DNA of 31,046 nt from DASUBV01 sp035763085 (GTDB taxonomy: Bacteria > Actinomycetota > Actinomycetes > Streptosporangiales > Streptosporangiaceae). The DNA lies in assembly GCA_035763085.1 (NCBI GenBank), contig DASUBV010000226.1:1-31046 (forward strand), read 5' to 3'. Each line of letters opens with the position of its first letter. Within the stretch, counting starts at the first letter, position 1. Of the stretch, positions 1-8,200 are shown in pieces. Below the pieces are notes generated by a model, which ran no database searches, was not told the DNA's origin, and worked only from the letters and a program-made list of their open reading frames with translations. The translations under genes were made by a program, and so were the position numbers.

Positions 1-13
1 GAACAGGCATCTG

Positions 14-808
14 TCACCTGTCAGACAGCCGTACTCGCTCCGCGTCGCGGCTGCCGTTCGCGGCGTCACGCGCGTCGCGCCCGCCGCCCCGGCGCGACAG
101 CCGCGCCGAGGCCAGCCGCTGCCCGCCGTCCAGCAGCCAGATGCTCACCTCGTTGGCGGCCCGGCTGGCGGCCAGGTACGGGTCGCAGCCCGGCAGCACC
201 GGCCGGTGATACTCCAGCTCGGCCCCGTCCGGCAGCCAGTCGAGCCCGGCCAGGACGTCCTCGACGGCGGCCCAGTGGACCGCGTTGTTCACGTGCCCGG
301 CGGTGTCGAAGTCGCTGGCCCGCAGCGGCCAGGCGCCGCCCGCGGGCGCGGCGGGCGGGCGCGGGTGCGACAGCCGGACCGACACGCTGCGGCCCTGCGC
401 GGCCCCGTCGTACAGGCGGTGGAACTGCGGGCCGAGCGGGGCGGGGCGGCCGTCGGCCCTGGCCACCGCCGCCCACACCGCGGTGGCCTGCAGCAGGTCG
501 CCGTCCGGGCCGGAGATGATCGTCGTCCGCTCCGCCCACCGCGGCCCGGTTGCCGAGCAGAAGGTGTGCAGCCAGACCCGGCTGCTGAAGCGCGGGAACT
601 GACGGATGGTCACCGCCGTCTTGCGGACCAGCCACCCGTACGGCTCGTCCCAGCCCGCGTCGTGCAGGTCGTCCTCGGCGGCCTGCTGGAGGTAGCGGGC
701 CAGCGCGTCGAACCGCAGCCGGCCCGACGGAGTGACGTCGGTATTGCGGACCAGCCGCCGGGTGGTGTATACGCGGCCGGCCCGCGGCCGGGACACGAAC
801 GTGCGCAT
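14..808 (-). CDS. acyl-ACP thioesterase family protein (FatA-like double hotdog)
   Basis: A 264-residue protein with the two-hotdog layout of the acyl-ACP thioesterase family, which hydrolyses acyl-acyl carrier protein to free fatty acid in the cytosol. The first hotdog has the family pattern around residues 22-53 (TDVTPSGRLRFDALARYLQ, then AEDD and AGW). The second begins near residue 163 with DFDTAGHVNNA (166-176), the Asp-His-Asn cluster that lines the active site in this family. The last 25 or so residues are Arg/Asp-rich and look like an unstructured tail. It is divergent from the mannitol dehydrogenase gene, with 222 bp between them, and belongs to no visible operon. The ATG at 808 is the only sensible start. 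Acyl-chain preference cannot be read from the sequence. Confidence 0.85.
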   Translation of the reverse strand: MRTFVSRPRAGRVYTTRRLVRNTDVTPSGRLRFDALARYLQQAAEDDLHDAGWDEPYGWLVRKTAVTIRQFPRFSSRVWLHTFCSATGPRWAERTTIISGPDGDLLQATAVWAAVARADGRPAPLGPQFHRLYDGAAQGRSVSVRLSHPRPPAAPAGGAWPLRASDFDTAGHVNNAVHWAAVEDVLAGLDWLPDGAELEYHRPVLPGCDPYLAASRAANEVSIWLLDGGQRLASARLSRRGGGRDARDAANGSRDAERVRLSDR

Positions 809-1030
809 CGGGCTCCGCTAACTCGTCTGCCAGGTCACCGCAGGAGCCCGGGGGCGGGCCAAGCACGGCTGGCCCCATTGTCTCGCAGCCCCGCCGCCAG
901 CCAGCAGGCTCCCCCGCCCGGCCCGTGCCGTCCGGCCCGCCTGCCCGGGCCGGCGCCGTCGTATGGTCGAGGGGCCGGCCGCAGCCAGGCCGCCCGCGGC
1001 GAACCCGTCGCGGCGGCGGGAAGGACGCCC
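809..1030. promoter_or_regulatory. divergent intergenic region, no defined motif
   Basis: This 222-bp gap separates the divergent thioesterase and mannitol dehydrogenase genes, so it must hold at least one promoter for each. I see a purine-rich ribosome binding site (GGGAAGGA) just before the ATG at 1031. I see no convincing -35/-10 pair, inverted repeat or small gene. Long reading frames run through it in both directions, but they are GC-driven extensions of neighbouring frames. Confidence 0.4.
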
Positions 1031-2557
1031 ATGAACCCCGCGCGCAGCACCCCCGCCAGCGAGCTGGACCTGTCCACCCCGGACGGCCGGGCGGCCGTCG
1101 GCGGCCGGGTCGCCGCCCCCGGCTACGACCGGTCCCGGCTGCGTACTGGCATCGTCCACTTCGGGGTCGGCGGCTTTCACCGCGCCCACCAGGCGATGTA
1201 CCTGGACCGCCTGCTCGGCGACGAGAGCGGCCGGGCCGCCGCTTCGGAATGGGGCATCTGCGGCGTGGACGTGCTGCCCGCCGACCGGCCCAAGAAGCAG
1301 GCCCTCACCGCGCAGCACAGCCTGTACACCCTCGTGCTCAAGGCTCCGGACGGCAGCACCGAGCCGCGGGTGATCGGGTCGCTGACCGGATACCTGTTCG
1401 CACCCGATGAGCCCGGCCGGGTCCTGGAGGTGCTGACCGACCCGCGCACCCGGATCGTGTCGCTGACCATCACCGAGGGCGGCTACAACGTCAGCCACGT
1501 CACCGGCGAGTTTGACGCGGCGAACCCGGCAGTCGCCGCCGACCTGGTTCCTGATGCCGTGCCGCGCACCGTGTTCGGCTTCATCGTCGAGGCGCTGCGC
1601 CGCCGGCGGGCCGCTGGCACGCCCCCGTTCACCGTGATGTCCTGCGACAACATTCCCGGTAACGGAGACATGGCCCGGCGGATGTTCGCCGCGTTCGCGA
1701 GCCTGCGCGACCCCGCCTTCGGCGCCTGGCTCCAGGCCGAGGTGGCCTTCCCCAACTCCATGGTCGACCGCATCACTCCGGTGACCACGGCCGCCGACAT
1801 CGAGCAGCTGCGCGCAGAGCACGGCATCCGCGACGCGCTGCCGGTCGTCTGCGAGCCGTTCACTCAGTGGGTGCTGCAGGACACCTTTCCCGGTGGCCGG
1901 CCGCCCTGGGAGCGCTGCGGGGTGCAGCTCGTCGCCGACGTGACGCCGTATGAGCTGATGAAGCTGCGGCTGCTGAATGTCGGCCACCAGGCCCTGGCCT
2001 ACGCCGGGTACCTGGCCGGCTACCGCTACGCGCACGACGCCGCGGCCGACCCGGTCTTTGCCGCGTTCCTGCGCAGCTACATGCAGGCCGAGGGCCGTCC
2101 CACCCTGCCGGAGGTCCCCGGCACCGACCTGGACGCCTACATCACCACGCTGCTGGAGCGATTCGCCAACCCCGCCATCCGCGACACCCTGGCCCGGCTG
2201 GCGGCCTTCAGCTCCGACCGGATCCCGAACTGGCTGGTCCCGGTGATCCGGCACAACATCGCGGCCGGCGGACAGGTCGCGCGGTCGGCCGCGATCGTGG
2301 CCAGCTGGGCCCGGTACGCCGAGGGCACCGACGAGCAGGGCCAGCCCATCGACGTCGTCGACCAGCGCCGGGACGCGGTGCTGGCCCGCGCCGCCGCGCA
2401 GCGCCAGGACCCGCTGGCCTTCGTGCGCGACGAGCAGCTGTTCGGCGACCTGGCCGGCCAGCCCGCGTTCACCGGGCCGTACCTGGCCGCCCGGGAGTCG
2501 TTCCGCCGGCACGGCGCCCGCGCCACCTATCAGCAGCTCAGCCAGGGTGCCCCGTAG
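1031..2557 (+). CDS. mannitol dehydrogenase family oxidoreductase
   Basis: A 508-residue member of the polyol-specific long-chain dehydrogenase family, which includes mannitol 2-dehydrogenase, arabinitol 4-dehydrogenase and fructuronate reductase. These enzymes oxidise a polyol to a ketose with NAD in the cytosol. The N-terminal nucleotide-binding segment has the family signature VHFGVGGFHRAHQ (about residues 41-53). The catalytic block YELMKLRLLNVGHQAL supplies Lys311, Asn316 and His319, with the same spacing as the K-N-H triad of Pseudomonas mannitol 2-dehydrogenase. The length is normal for the family. The ATG at 1031 follows a GGGAAGGA ribosome binding site; the frame stays open for another 275 codons upstream, but that part is not family-like. 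A PPOX protein gene starts 10 bp after its stop. Exact substrate (mannitol, arabinitol or other) is not determined. Confidence 0.9.
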   Translation: MNPARSTPASELDLSTPDGRAAVGGRVAAPGYDRSRLRTGIVHFGVGGFHRAHQAMYLDRLLGDESGRAAASEWGICGVDVLPADRPKKQALTAQHSLYTLVLKAPDGSTEPRVIGSLTGYLFAPDEPGRVLEVLTDPRTRIVSLTITEGGYNVSHVTGEFDAANPAVAADLVPDAVPRTVFGFIVEALRRRRAAGTPPFTVMSCDNIPGNGDMARRMFAAFASLRDPAFGAWLQAEVAFPNSMVDRITPVTTAADIEQLRAEHGIRDALPVVCEPFTQWVLQDTFPGGRPPWERCGVQLVADVTPYELMKLRLLNVGHQALAYAGYLAGYRYAHDAAADPVFAAFLRSYMQAEGRPTLPEVPGTDLDAYITTLLERFANPAIRDTLARLAAFSSDRIPNWLVPVIRHNIAAGGQVARSAAIVASWARYAEGTDEQGQPIDVVDQRRDAVLARAAAQRQDPLAFVRDEQLFGDLAGQPAFTGPYLAARESFRRHGARATYQQLSQGAP

Positions 2558-2567
2558 ACTCGCGGGC

Positions 2568-3029
2568 ATGCCGCAGATCGCCACCAGCACCCGCGTCGGC
2601 CTTGACGGCCTGCTGGAGTTCATCCGCCCCCGCCACCAGGCCGTGCTGCTCACCTCGCGCGCCGACGGCGCCCCCCAGGCCTCGCCGGTGACCTGCGGCG
2701 TTGACACCGCGGGCCGTATTGTCGTGTCGACTTACCCCGAGCGGGCCAAGGCCGTCAACGCGCGCCGCGCCGGCCGCGCGTCGGTCCTGGTGCTGTCGGA
2801 TGACTTCGGCGGCCCGTGGGTGCAGGTGGACGGCGACGCGGAGGTGCTGGACCTGCCGGAGTCGGTGGAGCCGCTGGTGGAGTACTTCCGCAGCATCTCC
2901 GGCGAGCACCCGGACTGGGACGAGTACCGGGCCGCGATGCACCGCCAGGGCAAGTCGCTGATCCGGGTCACCCCGCGGCGCTGGGGCCCGGTGGCCACAG
3001 GCGGCTTCCCGGCCCGCCTGGCCACCTGA
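2568..3029 (+). CDS. PPOX-class F420/FMN-dependent oxidoreductase
   Basis: A 153-residue split-barrel protein of the pyridoxamine-5'-phosphate-oxidase-like class (Rv1155-like), common in F420-making actinobacteria. Family features are the LTSRADGAPQASPVTCGVD strand pair, the VSTYPERAKAVNARR cofactor-phosphate segment and the ending SLIRVTPRRWGPV. The length fits single-domain members, which act as homodimers on F420 or flavin. I chose the ATG at 2568 because family members begin close to this point; an in-frame GTG at 2547 would overlap the dehydrogenase gene and add only seven residues. The 10-bp gap to the mannitol dehydrogenase stop suggests one transcript. The cofactor (F420 or FMN) and the substrate cannot be decided here. 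Confidence 0.85.
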   Translation: MPQIATSTRVGLDGLLEFIRPRHQAVLLTSRADGAPQASPVTCGVDTAGRIVVSTYPERAKAVNARRAGRASVLVLSDDFGGPWVQVDGDAEVLDLPESVEPLVEYFRSISGEHPDWDEYRAAMHRQGKSLIRVTPRRWGPVATGGFPARLAT

Positions 3030-3059
3030 CCCCGAAACGCCCCCCGGGTTAGCAGAGCG

Positions 3060-4577
3060 TCAGCGGATAGCGTCCGGCGGCGGCAGCGGGTCGGTGACCG
3101 ACAGCCGCTCGGCCTGCGCCTTCTCCACCGACTCGCCCATCGCCGCGCCGGCCATGGCCAGGTTCTGCGCCCGGCTGCCGCGGTAGATGACAGCGACCAC
3201 GGCCACGCCGACCACCAGCCAGCCCAGCACGATGAATGGCGCCAGGGAGACCGGCCAGGCCGGCAGCGGAACCACCGAGTAGTACACGACAACAGCCAGG
3301 GCGATGGACCCGATGGCCGGGATGAGCAGGTGCTTGGCCCAGCTGAACTCACTGATGTGCTCGCGCCGGTAGAACACGAACAGGCCGATGTTGGCCATGA
3401 TGTAGACGAAGGCCAGCGCGAAGGTGAACCAGGTGCCGGTCACGTTGTAGACGTTGGTCACCCCGATGATCAGCGGCAGGATCAGGCCCAGCGCGATGTT
3501 GACGCCAGTCTGGGTGATGATGGCGTTGGTCGGCGTCTCGAACTTCGGGTGGACCTTCGTCAGCGCGGCCGGCAGCGCCTTGGCCCGCGCCATCCCGTAC
3601 AGGAACCGAGTCGAGGCGTTCGTGCACGCGATGGACACCGCGATGGCCGAGTTGAACAGCGCGAACAGCACGACCAGCCAGCCATCGCCCCAGTACTGCT
3701 TGCCGAGCACGAACGCGGGCAGCTCCGAAGAGCTGGCGAACGAGCCGAGCCGGGCAGTACCCCAGCCGGTGGTCTGGCCCCAGGACACCACGACCAGGAA
3801 AACGCCGAGGATGATGATCGACCCCATGACGGCCCGCGGGATAGTGCGCTTGGGGTCGCGGCTCTCCTCGGCCAGCGGCGCGGCCGCGTCCCACCCGGTG
3901 ATGGCGAAGATCGCGAACACCACGCCGAGGAAGAGGCCGTGCAGGTTGCCGGAGTGGCTGATCGTCGTGAGCCACTGGAAGTTCACCCCGCCCGCGCCGG
4001 GGCTGGCCAGGCCCCACAGGCCGAGCGCGAGCACGATGACTCCTTCGATGATGCCTAGCGCGATGATCAGGTTGACCGACAGCTCCACGCCGCGCCAGGC
4101 CGTGTAGGCGACCAGCGCGATGAGGAAGATCATGAACCACCACCACTCGAAGGTGACCCCGTACTCGGCCTTGAGCACCGATTGCAGGGTGGAGCCCATG
4201 AACGAGCCGACCTGGGCGATGACCACGGGGTAGAACAGCAGGTACACCCAGGCCACGAGGAACCCGGCCCGGCCGCCCAGGGACCGGGACACGTAGGTGT
4301 AATAGCTGCCGGTCGAGGACAGGTGCCGGCTGAACTGGGCCAGCACGTAGCCCAGGAACAGGGCGATGATGAACGCGCCGAGGTAGGCCAGCGGCGCTCC
4401 GACGCCAGCGTTCAGCACGATGAACGGGACGGTGAACATGCCGGCGATCGCCGGGGCGATGGAAGTGACGCTCTGCATGAGCACGCCAGGCAGGGAGATG
4501 GCTCCCGCCTTGAGCGCGCCGCTGTCCGGCGCGGCGGCCTGAGTGCTTCCGGGCGTACTGCCTGCGGTGTGAGTCAT
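3060..4577 (-). CDS. APC superfamily permease (amino acid/polyamine type)
   Basis: A 505-residue integral membrane protein of the amino acid-polyamine-organocation superfamily, with about 12 hydrophobic helices. The N-terminal helix carries the usual glycine-rich unwound segment (LKAGAISLPGVLMQS onwards), and the helix 2-3 region has SSTGSYYTYVSRSLGGRAGFLVAW, typical of APC transporters. The conserved WDAAAPLAEESRDPKRTIPRA loop is also clear. It is the last gene of the minus-strand operon, 20 bp after the LsrF-like stop, with GAGAGG as ribosome binding site. It would import (or exchange) an amine, amino acid or similar cation across the inner membrane by coupling to protons or sodium. Its place at the end of a sugar-phosphate operon hints that the substrate or a by-product contains nitrogen, but that is inference. 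Confidence 0.9.
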   Translation of the reverse strand: MTHTAGSTPGSTQAAAPDSGALKAGAISLPGVLMQSVTSIAPAIAGMFTVPFIVLNAGVGAPLAYLGAFIIALFLGYVLAQFSRHLSSTGSYYTYVSRSLGGRAGFLVAWVYLLFYPVVIAQVGSFMGSTLQSVLKAEYGVTFEWWWFMIFLIALVAYTAWRGVELSVNLIIALGIIEGVIVLALGLWGLASPGAGGVNFQWLTTISHSGNLHGLFLGVVFAIFAITGWDAAAPLAEESRDPKRTIPRAVMGSIIILGVFLVVVSWGQTTGWGTARLGSFASSSELPAFVLGKQYWGDGWLVVLFALFNSAIAVSIACTNASTRFLYGMARAKALPAALTKVHPKFETPTNAIITQTGVNIALGLILPLIIGVTNVYNVTGTWFTFALAFVYIMANIGLFVFYRREHISEFSWAKHLLIPAIGSIALAVVVYYSVVPLPAWPVSLAPFIVLGWLVVGVAVVAVIYRGSRAQNLAMAGAAMGESVEKAQAERLSVTDPLPPPDAIR

Positions 4578-4597
4578 CGTCGGCTGCCTCTCAGTGC

Positions 4598-5479
4598 TTA
4601 GGTCGGAAGATGCGGGCGCACGAGCTGCTCGTACGCCTCCTGCGGCTTGGCGGATTCATGCACGACGGCTCCGACGGCGGCGAGCATCGCCTGCGGAGCA
4701 CTGCTCTGGAAGATGTTGCGGCCCATGTCGACCCCCGCGGCGCCCTCCTGAATGGCCTGGTAGGCCATGGTCAGCGCGTCCAGCTCGGGCAGCTTCTTGC
4801 CGCCCGCCATCACCAGCGGCACCGGGCAGGCGGCCGCCACGGTGCCGAAGTCCTCGGCGCAGTAGTAGGTCTTGACTGCGTGCGCGCCGAGCTCGGCGCA
4901 GATCCGGGTGGCCAGCCGCAGGTAGCGGGCATCGCGGGTCAGCTGCTTGCCCACCGCGGTCACGGCCAGCACCGGGATGCCATAACGCTGGCCGGCGTCA
5001 ACCAGAGCGGTCATATTGGCCACCGACTGGGTCTCGAACTCCCCGCCGATGAACACCTGGACGGCGACTGCGCAGGCGTTCAGCCGGGCCGCGTCCTCCA
5101 TGCTGACCGCGACCTGCTCGTTGGACAGCTCCTTGAGGATGCTCGGCCCGCCGCTGGCCCGCAGCACGATGGGAGTTCCGCAGGCGGCCGGGATGCTCGA
5201 CCGGACCATGCCGCGGGTGGTCATCAGCGCGTCGGCGCCCGGCAGCAGCGGGACGATCGACAGGTCGACGCGCTCCAGGCCGGTGGTCGCGCCCTGGAAG
5301 TAGCCGTGATCGATGGCGAGCATCACGGTCCGGCCGGTCGCTGGCCGGAAGATGCGTGCCAGCCGGCTCTGCATGCCCCAGTCCAGGCTGGCGCTGCCCT
5401 TGAGCCCGAAGGCCTCCTGGTGCGCGGGCACCGCTGGCTGGAAGCGGCTGCCGCTGGTGAGGTCCTCGTTGTCAGCCAT
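4598..5479 (-). CDS. lsrF: LsrF-like 3-hydroxy-5-phosphonooxypentane-2,4-dione thiolase
   Basis: A 293-residue class I aldolase-fold protein that aligns with remembered E. coli LsrF without gaps over at least the first 210 residues. Shared blocks include LDWGMQSRLARIF (32-44), AIDHGYFQG (55-63), TTGLER (65-70), VLRASG (105-110) and AGGKKLPE. Lys203 in KTYY falls exactly where LsrF has its catalytic Lys203. LsrF moves the acetyl group of the phosphorylated diketone made from AI-2 to CoA, giving DHAP and acetyl-CoA. The ATG at 5479 has AGGAGAG upstream. The gene lies 70 bp after the LsrK-like gene and 20 bp before the APC permease. LsrF belongs to a wider DhnA/fructose-bisphosphate aldolase-like family, so a related phospho-ketose substrate is possible. 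The family call is firm; the exact substrate is not. Confidence 0.9.
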   Translation of the reverse strand: MADNEDLTSGSRFQPAVPAHQEAFGLKGSASLDWGMQSRLARIFRPATGRTVMLAIDHGYFQGATTGLERVDLSIVPLLPGADALMTTRGMVRSSIPAACGTPIVLRASGGPSILKELSNEQVAVSMEDAARLNACAVAVQVFIGGEFETQSVANMTALVDAGQRYGIPVLAVTAVGKQLTRDARYLRLATRICAELGAHAVKTYYCAEDFGTVAAACPVPLVMAGGKKLPELDALTMAYQAIQEGAAGVDMGRNIFQSSAPQAMLAAVGAVVHESAKPQEAYEQLVRPHLPT

Positions 5480-5549
5480 GATGTTGTCTCTCCTGGTGCT
5501 GCGTAGGGGTCGGGTGGGGGTGGCGGGCTCGGGGTGAGCAGCTGGCCAG

Positions 5550-7106
5550 CTAGGCTCCCGCGGCCCGCCACAGCGGGCTGAGCAGGCTGTTCTCGGACAT
5601 GACCAGCATCCGGTGGTAGATCTCCTGCCAGGCCGGGTAGCGCTCGTCGGCGATGGCCGCGGCGGCCGGGATGGGCTCGAACGTCGCGGCGCGGGTGCGC
5701 AGGCCGTCGCGCAACTCGGTCACGCTGGCGTAGATCCCGGCCCCGGTGCCCGCGCACAGGGCGGCGCCCAGCGCGCTGCTCTCGGTGACGGCCGGCACGT
5801 GCACGGGGACGCCCAGCACGTCGGCCATGATCTGCGGCCAGAGCCGCCCGCGGGCCGCGCCGCCGGTGAACACCAGCTCACCGAACTGGCAGCCGGTGAG
5901 CTCGGTGATGATGTCCCGGTGGCCGCGCGCCACGAAAGCGGCCGCCTCTTCCAGCGCGCGCACGCACGCCCCCTTGCCGCTGGCGGCGGGATCGCCGAGG
6001 TCGAACTGGAGGAACGACGGACTGGCATGCACCCAGCGGCCTGCGTTCATGAGATTCGACATGATCGCCAGCACCCCGTCCGGGCGGGCCGGGACGTCCG
6101 CCGCGAGGTCTTCCATCAGCTCGTAGGGGTCGATGCCGCGGCGCTCCGCCGCTGCCACCTCGGCCGCGCAGAACCCGTCGCGGAACCAGCGCATGGCCAT
6201 GCCGCAGTAGAAGCCGATGCCCTCCAGCATCCAGGTGCCCGGCTCGACGTGGCATAGCGTGCGCAGCCGTGCCTCCGGGTCGATGAGCGGCTCCCCGAGC
6301 AGCACGGTGCTCTGCCAGAAGGTGCCGCCCACGACGGTGTACTCGCCGGGCTTCGCGCCGCAGCCGAGCAGGCCGAGCTGGGTGTCGGCGCCGCCTGCCA
6401 CCACCGGGGTGCCGGCCCGCAGCCCGGTCTGCTCCGCGGCGGCCGCGGTGACCTGCCCGATCACGGTGCCGGGATCGACGACGGGCGGCAGCACTTCAGG
6501 AGGCAGCCCGCAGGTCCGCGCGATCTGCTCCGACCAGGTCCGGCGGGACAGGGTGAACATTCCCGAGCTGGACCCGCAGGACGGCTCGGTGACCTGGACT
6601 CCGGACAGCCGGTACAAGATCCAGTCGCTGAGCAGGCCCAGGCCGGCCACCGCGGCCAGGATGGCGGGGCGGTGCCGGGCCAGCCAGCGCAGCCGGGCCG
6701 GGGTGGTGATCGACACCCAGTCGCCGGCTTCCGCGTAGATTTTCTCCGCCGCGCCCTCGGCGATCAGCTCGGCCGCCTCCGCCGCGGACCGGCTGTCGAC
6801 GTTGGGGCAGGCCCAGATCTCCTGGCCGGCCGCGTCGTACAGGACCACGCCCTCGCGCATAGAGGTCGCCGACACCGCCGCGACGTCGGCGCCGCCGGCG
6901 CCCACGGCGTGCAGCGCCTCACCGATGCAGGCGCCGATGGCCGCCCAGCCAGCCCGCACGTCGAAGTCCTGGCCGCCCGGCACTCCGGGCGGCTCGTGGT
7001 GGGTCCACTCCCGGGTGGCGGCGGCGGCCTGCTGGCCGTCCGGGGTGAACAGCAGAGCCCGGCAGCTCCCGGTACCGGCGTCGATGGCCAGCAGGTATCG
7101 GGTCAT
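5550..7106 (-). CDS. lsrK: LsrK-like FGGY-family kinase (autoinducer-2 kinase homologue)
   Basis: A 518-residue FGGY carbohydrate kinase. It has the N-terminal phosphate loop AIDAGTGSCRA (8-18), the LsrK-type stretch AAVSATSMREGVVLY (76-90) followed by IWACPNVDSR (97-106), the catalytic Asp241 in GGADTQLG, the GGTFWQ motif and the C-terminal FTGGAARGRLWPQIMADVLG nucleotide-binding motif. Even the C-terminal SPLWRAAGA resembles the LsrK end. LsrK phosphorylates the linear form of AI-2 (DPD) on the C5 hydroxyl. The start ATG overlaps the stop of the upstream hydroxyacid dehydrogenase gene by 4 bp (ATGA), so the two are translationally coupled, and the LsrF-like gene follows. These blocks fit LsrK better than xylulose, glycerol or erythritol kinases. 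The in vivo substrate could still be another short keto-sugar. Confidence 0.88.
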   Translation of the reverse strand: MTRYLLAIDAGTGSCRALLFTPDGQQAAAATREWTHHEPPGVPGGQDFDVRAGWAAIGACIGEALHAVGAGGADVAAVSATSMREGVVLYDAAGQEIWACPNVDSRSAAEAAELIAEGAAEKIYAEAGDWVSITTPARLRWLARHRPAILAAVAGLGLLSDWILYRLSGVQVTEPSCGSSSGMFTLSRRTWSEQIARTCGLPPEVLPPVVDPGTVIGQVTAAAAEQTGLRAGTPVVAGGADTQLGLLGCGAKPGEYTVVGGTFWQSTVLLGEPLIDPEARLRTLCHVEPGTWMLEGIGFYCGMAMRWFRDGFCAAEVAAAERRGIDPYELMEDLAADVPARPDGVLAIMSNLMNAGRWVHASPSFLQFDLGDPAASGKGACVRALEEAAAFVARGHRDIITELTGCQFGELVFTGGAARGRLWPQIMADVLGVPVHVPAVTESSALGAALCAGTGAGIYASVTELRDGLRTRAATFEPIPAAAAIADERYPAWQEIYHRMLVMSENSLLSPLWRAAGA

Positions 7107-8200
7107 GACGAGCCCCTTCCGGTGGGCAGGGCCGGCGGCGCAACCTGCGCCCCGAGGACCTGCGGGTTGACCAGGTTGGCCGGCACCCGGCCGGCCAGCA
7201 GGTCGGCGATGCCCGCGGCGGCCAGCTCGGCGCCCCGGCGGAGCGTCTCGGCGGTGGCACCGCCAATGTGCGGGGTGACGAATACGTTGGGCTGGCTCAG
7301 CAGCGGATGCCGGTGCCCGGCGGGCGGAGCCTCCATCACGTCCAGCGCCGCGCCGCCCAGCTGGCCGCGCTCCAGGGCCGCGCCCAGCGCCGCCTCGTCG
7401 ACCAGCGACTCGCGGGCGGTGTTGATGAAGAACGCGCCCGGCCGCATCTGGGCGAACAGCTGCGCCGAGAACATGTGCCGGTTGGCAGGCGTGGCCCGGG
7501 CGTGCAGCGACACGATGTCGGACCGGCTGAGCAGGTCGGGCAGGGAGACCAGCTCGACCCCGCCGGTACCGCCGGCCGGCGGCTGCGGGTCATAGGCGAG
7601 CGGGGTGAAGCCGAGGCCGCGAGCGCGTACCGCCACCTCGCGACCGACGTTCCCGAAGCCGACGAGGCCCAGGGTTGTCCCCGGCGCCTCGCGGCCGAAG
7701 AACTCCCCGCCCTCGAAGACTGACTCGGCGAACCCGCCCCCGTCAGCCAGGTGGCGGCTGGCCCGCGGCACCGCCCGGATCAGCAGCAGCGCGAAGGCGA
7801 TGGTCAGCTCCGCGACCGCCTCGGCGTTCTTACCCGGCGTATTCACCACCGGGATGCCGCGCTGCGTGGCGGCGGCCACGTCGACGTTGACCGGGCCGCC
7901 GCGGGCGCAGCAGACCAGCCGCAGCGGGGCGGCGTCGAGAACCTCGGCGCTGACCGGGGCGCCGTGCACGATGAGCACGTCATGGCCGGCCACCGCGCGG
8001 GCGATGTCGGCCGGGTCACCCGCGTACTCGCGCAGCGCGCGCTCGGATTCGGTGCGCGGCGACGGCACCGCCGCGCTGTCGATCTGCAGCTCCGACACCG
8101 TGACGGCCGGGCCGAGGCCGGCCAGGGCCGAGGCAAAGGCCGGCACCGGCATGTACGGGTCGCCGACCACCAGGACGCGCACCGGACCCGGATGGCTCAC
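7103..8200 (-). CDS. D-isomer-specific 2-hydroxyacid dehydrogenase family protein, divergent active site
   Basis: A 365-residue protein with the NAD-binding Rossmann motif GFGNVG (181-186) and the Asp204 that selects NAD. It has the substrate Arg263 in NTARES and His311 in TPHIGG, all in family order. Two catalytic-region positions are unusual. The residue after the Arg is Glu rather than the usual Gly. The Glu that normally lies five residues after the Asp of the DVxxxEP motif is Pro292 here (sequence DVMEAPP). It therefore belongs to the SerA/GyaR family but may have an altered reaction or activity. Its start overlaps the VOC gene stop by 4 bp, and its stop overlaps the kinase start by 4 bp. 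A role in oxidising or reducing an intermediate before phosphorylation is inferred from position only. Confidence 0.82.
   Translation of the reverse strand: MSHPGPVRVLVVGDPYMPVPAFASALAGLGPAVTVSELQIDSAAVPSPRTESERALREYAGDPADIARAVAGHDVLIVHGAPVSAEVLDAAPLRLVCCARGGPVNVDVAAATQRGIPVVNTPGKNAEAVAELTIAFALLLIRAVPRASRHLADGGGFAESVFEGGEFFGREAPGTTLGLVGFGNVGREVAVRARGLGFTPLAYDPQPPAGGTGGVELVSLPDLLSRSDIVSLHARATPANRHMFSAQLFAQMRPGAFFINTARESLVDEAALGAALERGQLGGAALDVMEAPPAGHRHPLLSQPNVFVTPHIGGATAETLRRGAELAAAGIADLLAGRVPANLVNPQVLGAQVAPPALPTGRGSS

Noticed and set aside
206..1030. N-terminal extension of the mannitol dehydrogenase frame by 275 codons
   Set aside because: The extension overlaps the thioesterase gene on the other strand, is Arg/Pro/Gly-rich and has no family similarity. 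The ATG at 1031 has a ribosome binding site and gives the normal length.
818..2707. 629-codon minus-strand open frame opposite mannitol dehydrogenase
   Set aside because: Composition is typical of a GC-rich shadow frame (Gly/Arg/Val/His-rich, no domain), and it lies fully over a clear gene.
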